DNA of 64,000 bases from NCBI GenBank assembly GCA_002633005.1, contig NMRA01000106.1, forward strand, positions 812,696 to 876,695. Reading direction: 5' to 3'. Position numbers and translations under genes: made by a program. Below, one piece after another: positions 27,401 through 39,400 of this stretch; the first letter of the stretch is position 1, and each line of letters starts with the position of its first letter. The stretch comes from Phoronis australis (lineage: Eukaryota; Phoronida; Phoronidae). Under the pieces are notes generated by a model. It saw only the letters and a list, made by a program, of their open reading frames with translations. It had not been told where the DNA came from and made no database searches.

Positions 27401-30400
27401 AGTGTTTTGTTATTTGTACTATTGTTTTACTTCTAAATGTTTATTGTAGGCAACTGCAAAAGATAGAGGCTGTTCAGATCGCGTTGAACAAACACGACGT
27501 TATTCTGAAGGTCCTGCCCCACTTGTCGATGAATGGTGACGAAATTATCCGTGAGGTGCTGTCTTTCCTGGCTAGTATGCTCTTCGGGGGAAACTATGGT
27601 GTTCAGCAGAGTCTCATCAGATATTTCTTTGGTACACGCGAGGAAAAGTTCTTTGTGGCTGTTAAAAACAGAATGCAGCTGTCGGCCATTGCGACAAAAG
27701 AGAAGTGAGTTGATTGAACTGTGAATAAACTTACCCAGATTGTGTTTTATGATTGACATATGTCCCGAATAATAGATAAATGATACGTGCGTCGCAAGCT
27801 CGTTACCAGAAATGAAAAGGAGAAAGAGGTAGGCGATATAAGGTCATTTATTATGACTATAAGTACAATTACAATAAAGTGAATACAAGTAAATAACGTA
27901 TAAGGATTTTATAGTACACTGTTAATCTTTAATTTTAGAGTAATTCTTGTGTGATGAAAACACAAGGAGCCCACGAGGGTCCACAAAGCTATGTTCTTTG
28001 ATATTAACGAAGCAGCACATAGGCAATAATAGGTCATATATTCAATTTATAAATAAGAGAAAGTACTAGTGTAATAGAGAAATATGAAATATACAATAAA
28101 ATTACAAACGTTATGTAGTCTAGGAAGATTGGCGTTCAAAAGTAACAGGCTAGAAATAACATTAAGTATTAAGTACAAACAACAAAATAAGTATAAAAAT
28201 ATACAAAAAGCCAGTAAAATTGTTGATGGAGGCAGTGTTTGATTTCTGTAATAAAAGATGCAGCCGTATCAAAATGTGTTGAGGAGTATTGAATTACTAC
28301 ATTACACAGTACATGGCAAATGTATCAGACAAAATAAACCGTAATTCTGTATTGTGATGGCTTAGTGCAAGCAGAATTTGTCTCTCACAATGGCTGAGTG
28401 CACGCAAAATTCACCACCAGTTGAGCTGTAATGACTGGTCGTGACATGTCAAGTTGGGTCATTATCCGTTATGATTGGAAGTGATATATAGTCTAATTAC
28501 TTTTGGCGTGTACTGTTTTTACCGCGATGCCTTCGACTCTTGATAGCTGATTGGAAGTAATATCTTTCAAAATTATTGTCAGTATTAAATATTCTCTGCA
28601 CCTCTGTTAGGTCTATAATATGCTTATACTTTGTTCATACAGCTAAATGAATTTATTATTTTCTGTGCAGACGTGCGTTGATGGCTCAACATCAGGCCAA
28701 GATTGAGGAGGCGCTCGCTCAACATAAAGCTCTTGCAAAGGCCATGCAAGCTGGGAATGCTGCAGCCGCTGTAAGTAGACATGAAGTGAAGCCACACTTA
28801 TAGAAATTGAATGACGTTAAAATGCTCCATTACGTGTGTTTCAATGAATACATAATGATAGTTGAAAGCTTCGCCCTAATGTGTTGTTGTTTTATCTTAA
28901 AATTTGCCACTTTAAATTGAGAATGTAATACACTAAATAAACCAAAAATATGGGATTTTAGAATGTTAAGATATTTTAGCTCCAGGTGTTTTACTAAATG
29001 TTTTAGTCATTAACTCTACCTGTAATGTGTACTTAATTGAGTATTTTTGCATAAAGGTGTTGGTGTATTTCATTTCATAAAAATTAGGAACTTAATAATT
29101 TTCAGTGAATTGTTTGTATTTGATTATTACAATCGATATCTTTCTGCAGGAAATCATGGCAGCCAATAAACTGGCAGGTCAACTGGGGTCAACCATCATG
29201 GACATGAAAAGGTCAAAGTCCAGTCTTGGTGCTGCCCCCAGTAAAAAACCCAAGGTATGTAAACTTGCAAAGCTTCACGTCACATGCTCAAACCTTGCCT
29301 GCTACTTCTGTACACCCAAATTTAGCTGTGATGGTGCTGGCGTGTACAAGCCCTCTTAATTGCCAAGCGGTGGTGTCCTCAGTGAGCACGTTTTCACGGG
29401 TTGTCTGCAAACTGTTTTGAAGTAGTTTGTAAATGGGTAAGAGATAAAATATAGAATATTGTTGATGATAAAATAAGGAAAAAAGATTAATATTTGTTGA
29501 TGTCTCCCTGAAAGCCTGAAACATCTACAACAACTTCCTTTAAACTCTAAAATCTTGTCTAGTCTCACTCCCAAACAATTTTAAACCAATCCAAATGGTG
29601 AAAAAATACAGATTTGGCAACTTTCAAGTTGCTGTATGTTGCAGACATATTTCTTCATCAGTGCAGTCTCAGGTTAACTGTATTATACAATAATGTCCGA
29701 CGATGCTCACGTTATGTAACTCTTGTAAGATTGCAACAGTAGTAATGATAATTAATTCATTGTGTGTTTTCAGAAGAACTTGAAGAGCCGATACGGCAGC
29801 AATGCACGTCTTGGCAGTCAGAAAAGTCTGAATTCTAGTACAGGAAGTGGTCTATTGACTTCCAATGCTCACTTGGGTAGTCGTCTGCTATCCAGTCGGC
29901 AGCGGACGAGGGAGAACGGGATCGAGATGTCCATGATGTCATCCAAAAAAGAAGACAAACAGCCGCTCTTAACCAATAATAACCGAGTGAGCCCTATTGA
30001 GATCAAGGTAGATTCGCCCGAGGTTAGTACAGGTTGTTGGGGAATGCAAAAATGGGACAAAGATGCAAAGCTTTGCTGCAGTGTTGTAACAGTTCACTAT
30101 ATGTTGTGAGAAAACTGTAAAAACTACACAACCCGAGATACACGGCTTTACTGCAATAAAAGTTTGTGTTATGGTGTTATATGAACCAGATTCTAGTCGA
30201 AATTCAACTTAAAAATAAGCAATGGACGGCGTAAAGTAATAATTTCTTTGGTAAATTCTCATTTTTGGACAAAAATTATTGTCTAAATTGCCTGTTTTTG
30301 TTTTTTAATGTGGTCTAAAATTGTTGTGAATGCCTGCAGCTTTTTTAGTTCGAAATAGTTGCTAAATTATAGAACTTGTACCAAGTGAAGCATTAACAGC

Positions 30401-33400
30401 TTTTAATGACAAAGTGAGAAAGTAAAACTTCCCTTTTCTGCCATATTTTGCTCTGATTTGTTAAGAGTTTACCAATCTGTTCAATCCAGTTGTCACCATG
30501 GACTTCCATTATGTGTTACCTAGTGGATTTTGCATTAATTTAGCGATGGAATAAAAAAGTATGGTAATGTTTCTGTTCATTTCGTGCAAAGCTTCACAAC
30601 GAATTTACCCAGATATATTGTCAATTCCATTTCTTGACACTTAAGTCATAGTTTGTTTTTAAAGTATATTATCGAAATAAATGATTGTAAAAAAATTCCA
30701 TGGATTTGTGGTGTATGAATTCGTATAATTCTTAGATTTTTAAGGCCTACTACATATGTATGGATAATTCTTGACTCAGATTTTTAAGGCTTACTACATA
30801 TGTATGGATAATTCTTGACTCAGATTCACAGTAAAAAACATGTTCACACCACGTCATTGCAGTTTTCAAATTTTTACAATGTATGAATAAGAGTTTACCA
30901 CATTTTGTGGTTAAGTGAAGAATCTCAGGTTGGTGTTTGGTAAGGTATTGTCACGAGGCTAAATTTATGGTGACAATAAATGAAATAATTCAAAACAATC
31001 TAAATTTATTTATTGGTGTTTGCTGAAGTGTTGCTACGAAGTCAAATTCTTGGTGATAATAAATGAATAGTTAAAAACAATCTAAATTTATTTGTTGTTG
31101 TATGGTGAAGTATTGTGACAATGAATGAAATTCAAGAAAATTCAATGAAATTTTTATTATTAGGTTATTGAGGAAGATGATATGGAAGACTTGAAGTCAT
31201 ACCTGCTGGATCAGGAAAATGAAGACAGTGAATATAAAGATGATGGTTATATAGAACTAGTGTTGAGGGTGCTGGGTCTGATGTGTGATGGACAGAACAA
31301 GCAACTGCAGGTGAGTTTAACGCTTAATGATTTCAGGTGTGGGATAAATACTATTCAAGGTATGCATTGGTAGTATTTTGTGTTAGAATGATGTATTTGT
31401 TAAAGATTTCCATTAGTTAGGATTTGGTGGCACAATTTTTGAAGTGCTTTATAAGGTGAAAATTGATTTGTTTGAAGAGTAATCACATGTCAATATGTAG
31501 CCACTGGATCTTTGAAATCGCTCAAAATGAATTTGTAAAACTTAGGAAAAAATTATCAATTTTATTGGAGTGAGTCTTTGTAATACCCATAACTAGAATT
31601 ATATTTCATGAAGATAATTAATTATGATAAATGGTTAATATTGTAAAACAGAGGCATTATGAAGGGAGTAACTGAGTAATCCCATCAATCAAAAATTTTC
31701 TTTTCAGCCAGTATTGCTGCCAATTATTCTGAATTACTGTTTCTTCCATCTACATTTCTGTCCATGATCAAACCTTTTGTAACCAGCTGAAAGGAATAGT
31801 GACACCTTGTGGCCAACTGCCAATTGAAACCTGTAGTGTTAATGCACTTGAACAGTCACTTGCTTTGAGAACGGTCCAAGCCATAATCTGAGTCATGGAT
31901 GTCTAATTGGTTGATCTTTCAGGACTATCTGCGTGAGCAACCAGATAACATCAAGTCATTTAATCTTGTTGCTGAGACGGCGCGCTTCCTTAGTCTGATT
32001 TATTCCAACATTAACAAGAACACCGTGGATTTGGTAACACAGATCTTCGACACACTTGTCGAGTTCACATCTGTAAGTATACTAAGAAATGATTGTTAAA
32101 TGGCATTGTCTTTTAATGAGTTGTTGTGTGTTTTGTGGAGTGTTCGCATATACTTGTTAGTGAATCTCCTAGGTCACTGCCCTCTAGGGACTTGGTGATA
32201 ATTAACTTCGAAGTTAACACAGCCAAATCATAAAGTTTGTGAACTTAATTATGTCTAGAATTCTCTAGAAGTTGTTGTTGTCTCTATGGCTCTGAACCAA
32301 CTGTATCATGTTGTAGCACTTGTTGTACGTATTTGAATGTAAACTGTCTTTCAAAGACTTTCGTTGTTGTTTGTTAACATGTGGCATAAGAGGCCTGTAT
32401 GATTTTATCTTTATGTGTTATCTGTTTACTTTGATTAATGACATATTACAGGGTAATCCCCAAAACCAATCGGTTGTGTTTGACAACAAGGTATGTGATT
32501 ACATCAACCACATTCTGCGTGGGGGCGCTTTCCAGAGGTGTACACCTGTTGAGGTGAGTTTAGACATTGAAACATTAAGTATAAATTAACATTAAGTAAT
32601 TTACAATGCCAGTTCCATGAAATAATCTTTTCAGTTAGATGTTGGAAGCTTTTAACAGGCATTTCGCAAATATATTATTGTTTACTTTTGCTTGAGTAGA
32701 GTTACCATTCACCCACAGATGGCGTCTGTGATCACAGATTATTTTTGCAAAATGGTCCGACAGCTGTCTTCCCATCATTTAAAATATCAAATAAATTAAT
32801 TAACATAGTATGCTGACCACTTTGTGCTGTAAACATTCTTGTATTTACAATGTGTCTACAGTGAAGTTGATCACAGAACACATCTGCAATTACTGTGTAC
32901 TTGTTCTTTCACCTAGATCCTTACACTGAAGTCTTCCATTGTCACTTTGATCAAGTCAATGATAGAAGAGAATATCCCTCAAGCAAATAAAAAGACTACG
33001 CTGGCTACGGTAAGTTTCATTGTTGCATTATATTATTTGCTGAAAATGTGTCTTGTGCAATGGTGATTGGTTTCTATTTTTTTCATTCAATATCATAAAT
33101 GATTTACACACTCTTAAATTCAGTTGTTGAATACACGAAGGAAATTCTGTTTCATTTGTTATGTTATTGATTATTTAGAACTTGTTTGAATTCCAGGAAG
33201 TTGTGGAGTCCCTGGATGCCTCGAGTCTTCACGAGATCATGATTGAGTGTTTTAGAAGTAGTCAGGTGTGTGGCATGTTAATTTTACATCATGAATAAGT
33301 GATGAGTCGCTTGATAGCTGCAAGATTTTTTAAGAAATGCTATTATAAAAATAAGAAATTGAATAATAAGCTCGAGGGTTGGAAACTTCATCTTTACAAC

Positions 33401-36400
33401 GTTTCACCTTATATTCTTAAGAAAAACGTCATTTGGCAGCGTCATGGGTTTTATGAAGACAATAGATCTTTGTCTTTGGTGAATTGCACTTATCTTTCAA
33501 AACTTAAGTGAAAGCAATTGATTTAGATCTGGTCTGTATTTGAAATAGCATAGTTTTGTGATCAAAGATCATATGTTTTTATTTGAAGTACAAATTAAAA
33601 ATTTGTGGAGTTGTATAATGTTCAAACCCTTGTTAACCAAAGAAGACACTGTCCTGTCATGCCGCTGTTGGCTTGTTTTTGATTTAAGGAATTTTATCTC
33701 CTAAAAACAAAAATTCAGACCATCTTTCTTACGTTAGCCATTACATCGTTGTTATAGAAGACCAACGTTATTAAATTAAAACTCTAAATAGTTGTATTTA
33801 AAAACTTGCCTGAACATGAATCAAAACTGACAATGGTTGTCAAAAGATGGCGCCGTGTGGGGCTTTCAAGAAAGATGACCTTATTTTCGTACACGTAAAA
33901 TGTTTTGGCATAATAAAGAATTTGAAGAATGCACACCTCCCTTAATGGAAATAGTTGTTCAAAATGATTGAAAAAATTGTCACCGACGCTTGAGTGGGTA
34001 TTCCCGTGAGATCCAAATAGCATCTATATCATACTTTACAAAGTCATCTCAGTACATAGAGATGTGTTCAGATGCTGCTCAAGGTTACGTAGTGTATTTA
34101 GCAAAATACCTACAGAGCTTTAGGTTTTAATTTACTAATAAAATTTATATATATTTTCTGATTGTAAAAAGCCTCTAGAATTTGATTCTTGACATTCTAC
34201 CTTTCACTACCATGTCTTTTTATTAGTAAAATTTTGCAAAAAAGAAAGGTTCATTAATAGCAAAACAATGTTATCAATAACATCTTGAACAAAATTTATT
34301 TGATTTTTTTTAATATTCAAATTCAAATGTCAAAAATGCTGTACAGTTTTCTAAATCATTTCATTTTCGTTTCATGCAACTTTTGATTTTTTCATGAAAA
34401 TCATAATAAAAGTCCTTTTTATAGTTCCTCGTGCAAAAGTGGAACAATTTAAAAACAATTTTTGTAGAACAGTGCTTATAGCACAGCATCTGAAACATTC
34501 AATCTGCTATTTCTTACACATGATGCTCCAAAGTTATCCAAATTCAGAGATTTTTGTAGGGTCCAACTTAACCTTTCTTCCAAGATGTGACTGACACTGT
34601 AGTGCATTGATTGAGTCTATATCAAAATTTGTTTATTATTGTTATGCAGGAGTATCTCACAGATGTAAGATCATCTTGGTGAATTTATCTTCAATTATGT
34701 TGTAGTTAGTAGTTGCCGTCTTCTTTATGCTTTGTCACTATTTGGGTGTTTAATCTACTTGTATTTTTTGCAATGGTAAGCATGCAACAAGAGCTCTGTT
34801 TGGGCAAATAGTTTGACAATGCATTTTGACTGTACATTCATTATAGCACAAGCTCTGATTGGCCGATGAGCTAGAATCTGTTTTCTGTTTGTGTAAATTT
34901 GATTGGTCGTTAATTCTGAGACAGTTTGGATTGATGAGCTCAGTAGTGGACGAGCTTATTTCTTAAATATTGCTTGCAAACAGGTTGTCTGTGTACATTA
35001 ATGGTGGTTAGCCTTGAAGTATGAGCTTAGTGGTTGTTCATTATTTTGACACCCTGGCTTAATATGTTGTTTAATCTATCCGCTTAACAATTGTGATAGT
35101 TGTTTATAGCTGCAGTGAAAGCTACACATGCTAGAAATGTGCTTGATTGGTCTAATTGGTGCCTTACCCATTCACTTAGATCTTGTGAACGTCTTAACTT
35201 GATTAATTTCATGTTTAGATTCTTTTTGCGTCTTTGGTGTAGTTACTTAAGGGTGCAATTTGTCTTGTTTAGCTGGGGTAAACACAAATTGATGGAATTA
35301 AGGCTTTTAGTCTCAGGGCTTGCAATATTCCTCATCATGATAGACCCCATGTCTGTTACTGGCGGTTTGCCAACCTTAAAACTTGAAATTCGAAAATAGT
35401 GCATTCAGAAATACCGCATGTACGCATGTGACTTAAGTTGCTTAAGTTGGTAATGGAAATTGAATTCTGTCATGGTAAGGAATATTATGAAACTGATTTT
35501 ATGAGCACAAACGGCATAATTCCTTTTTCATTTTTTAACCTGCTAAACAGGACGAAATGCAACGTTATTTAATATCTAAGGAAAATTCATAGTTGTTGTA
35601 AACAGTAGTTGTTTAGGCTGGTATATTATGTTATTTTCATAAAAAGCTTACTGCGGTATTACATATATTGGGTATTGCAGTGCAGACCTATAATCACAAT
35701 TAATTTTCTGGCCTTGCATCCATTGATTTTGAATTAATTCTTAATTTTTTAAGCACTTAAAAGTGGTCTTATTTAAGTCAATCTTACTAATTAGAAATTT
35801 ATTTAATGTGCCCAATTGAATTGCAGTCTCGAACACTTGATGAAGATCTTAAAGAGCTGACAACTACTGTTGGCTTCAAGTACTATCATGTCTTGGTACG
35901 AATGATTGATCTCTCCGACCAAGTGTCAAAACAAGGTGAGACACCTGCTGAATGAATGTTGAATTAATTTCTTCCAAGACATTCTCATCTATTGCCTAGA
36001 ATGTACAGTACAAGGTAGAATGTTTGTAACCTATGCTCAACTTGTATCCAATTCTAACATAGATATGTATCTTTTAAAAATGCTGTTTAACATAACTGCA
36101 ATGAATGTAATTAATTTTATCATAAATTACTTATATTGAAGGTCTGGTCAAGACAGAATTTCATCACGATGCCTGGTTATATTATGAGCAGGGTACTTTG
36201 TCCATTGAGATACTCAAACATGATGTGCTCAACAAGATCTACTTCAGGGTAAAGGACAAGGTGAGTTGCCTAACATGTATTTGAAGGCAATCAATGCCCA
36301 GTTTTGCCCATCATCTCATTCTTGTTTCCCAGTTGTCATTTCTTACATTGATATTTGTTACACATTTCAACAATTCCTCGATTCATTGTCCTGCTCCACA

Positions 36401-39400
36401 AATGAAATCTATAGATTTTGTATTTTCCAGTCTCTCTTGCTTTACAAAATGAGCTTTTTTTCTTAACACTTTCCAGGTGAAATAAATCTGAAAACCCTGG
36501 GCTGAGGCCTTGATACTATGGTGACAAATTTGTAACTGGTGAAACTCCAGTATCATGGTCTTAAGGTTGGGAAACTTACGTCAAATTGAATTGAGCGCGT
36601 GCGACCTCCCTTAGATTTCTATGTTAATTCCATTTTCTATTCCTAGGTTTTTCACCCTACATTTCACTCCCATCCTCCGATAGTTAAAGAAAAACAGAAC
36701 ATTTTTGTGCGTGGCCAAATAGTTAAGTGCCTCTGTAAAGTAGAACATTTCTTTATTCACTACTTGCACTTTTGGTGGCGCTGCAAAAAATGGTTGTTGT
36801 GCATTGTTATTTAGGACGCGATGCCTCTTAAGCATCAGTTTTAACAACACAAACATGAAAGTGCACATGCACTAAACGTGGAGATCCATTGCAGATTAAA
36901 CACAATGCCTCGTTTTCAAGTGTAATGACAAAGTTGTGCAAGTAGCCAATACCCGTCAAAATAATGTTTTGTGATTGGTTTATTTTCTTCAGTCTGTGTT
37001 ACGAGAGGAAATTAAAGAGAAATTCAAGTATGAAGTGGATCGTTCATCGCCTAGCAACAAGATACGAGAGTTCATGGATTGGTCGCGGGACATTATGAAG
37101 GACATTAAGATACAAAAGAAAATTTTATCGTATCGTCTTGCAAAATTCTTTGTCAGGCAGTGGTAAGTATTATCCTAATCTAGAAGTCCACTTTTATTTA
37201 AGGAAATTTTGAGATGCACTTATTAAGTCTTTTGTACTTTTTGTCAAGTAGTGACATGTTATACACATCAACTTCTTTATCTTAAGTATCTCTCACAACA
37301 GCTCAAACCAAGTAAACCTTCTTTGTGATGCAGTAAAAAGACTGAATATCAGATATCTTTAGTGTGATTGGCTACTCTCATCTTACAATGCAATAAACAT
37401 AAAACTTGTCAGCAGCATTTCGTGTGAGAGTAAAGTGGGTTCTTACATCCAAAATTATTTATTTCATGACTCACAACAATCTAAAATGTGCATTCTTGGA
37501 GAGTTTCAAATCAGTTCCTAAATCTAAAAACTTATTTCACATCCACGCCTGTCAAAAAATGCTGTTTAACAGGTCATGAAAAACCTTCATCTCCTCTAGA
37601 ATATCGTCATACAGGGATTGTGGGTGTCAAAGTTTGCTGTCAATCATTTGAGAGTTGTTGTTTTCATGAAAGTTATGTTATTGTGTGGCGGGACATGCTG
37701 TCGCTTCTTAGCCTGAGTCACTATTCGTATTCTGTTTTCCGTTTTGACGTCTACTTTAAGCTATTTGTTCGCTAGTCATTGATAGACAAATGCCCATGTA
37801 GGTTCTCTGGAAACCATGTGGCTTACGTCACTCTATTATCAGAGTTTGTGAAGTGTGGCTGTATCATTGATAACAATATATAGTCTTATTATTTACTGAT
37901 GGCTCATGTACCTGTGACAGTTTCAATGTGGGTTGTTGGCATGATGTCAGTATTGTACCGTTTAACAATTATGACACATGCATGGAAGAATCGAGCAACT
38001 TACTTTGAAGAAATTACAGTCTTTTGATTGAAGGACAGTGTTTGTTGACATTTTAAGATCGATCATAAAAGACGTCCACTTCCTGTGTATTTCAGGTATA
38101 TGTTTAACTTCCTGATGATCCTTCTCAGCATCGTCATTGCCATCACGATCGTCGCTGGAGTTCGGCAACCTGTCTACAATAATGGAACTATTAACTATGA
38201 AGTGTGAGTGGAAACCAGTTGAGCAGAAATTGTCTAAAACTCATTGTCTTACTTACTTACATTTCATTAATTAAAAAATTTCATTTTTCGCAAAAATATC
38301 TTAAGTTAAGTATTCAGTTTTGCTTATGCAAAAGTTGAGTACAGCAAGATTTTTGTAAAAGTTTCACTTCTGTGTCTTTCGATGATTATGGTTGGCTACC
38401 TGAAATACTTGACAACGAATTTAAACAACTTGATTACATGATGCTGACGTGTATTGCTTAAATTTACCTTTTATCTGTTTTTAGTGCCACAGCACCTGTT
38501 TTTGCATGGACAGATCTACCCATCTTGCAGTACTGTTTGTTTGGACTGCACAATCTTCTGTCCTTCTTCATTCTGATTGGCTACTTCTTGTCCAATACGC
38601 CGAGCCCACCTAACTTTAAGGCCATCGGTGAATGGTTCAGGCAAGTACTCGGATACCATTGGTGGAAATGAGATTTGCTGAAATTTCCTCTTTTTCTTCT
38701 TCAGTCTTAGATCTTTATTGAGATTGGGTGTCTTCATGGTGATTGGTCATAAGAGTTTTAGGTCAAAGGTCAAGATTGCTTAGCTTCTTGGTTGGAATTG
38801 TGGGAAATTTTGTGCTCTACAATGGATATGATGTGCCACGTCGAGTGCAGAACATAAATTGTACGAGCCATTTTCACTGAATGCGTAATCAATCGAAACT
38901 TTGAAAACATTAACCCATTTCCTTTCGTTGATTATAGAAACTGCATGATTTAATGTGTTACATGTAGATAAACCAATGATAGAATTATACTGTATGAGCT
39001 TTCACTTACAAGCCATGGTAGCCTCAAAGTAACAATGACTTCTTATGTTTTACAGAAAAAAATGTGGACCCAGCCGATCCCAAGGTGGGGCTAGTACAGA
39101 CCAGGATGAAGTGGAACGCGAATCAAACTTACAAGTGAAGATCATCAGCTTCAAAACTTTCTATTATGTGGTAAGTGTTGTGTTGTGAATATTGCCCTGA
39201 TCAGGTCCAGTTATTTTAATAATTAACAGATAGGACATGTGTTAATGGCGTCCATTCTCAAATCCCGATCTAATCGTCATGCAGATGAGGCGACTGCAGT
39301 GGAGGAGGAGGTTTACTGACTGACCTCTGCTCAGGTAGTACAGTCTTATTGGACGAAGACTTTACAGACTGGTTTATCTTTTCTGTTTTCTTTCCAGGCA

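Larger units (their letters stand above)
33266..35826 (+). other. Large intron between ITPR-like exons 38 and 39
   Basis: 2.6 kb. Holds inverted family A copy 4 and the candidate 15-nt microexon at 34650-34664; otherwise nothing recognised. Confidence 0.7.

Noticed and set aside
35100-35399. 99-residue + strand ORF
   Set aside because: In the exon 38-39 intron, no splice sites or homology evident.
36611-36868. 85-residue minus-strand ORF
   Set aside because: Antisense within the exon 40-41 intron; no features supporting a gene.
38628-38762. Alternative intron from G|gtgaat to ttttag, giving KAIG joined to the S3-like frame
   Set aside because: Gives an S3, but no donor afterwards restores the frame of exon 44 with a convincing acceptor, and the acceptor lacks a pyrimidine tract. 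Kept only as a possibility in the S3 finding.
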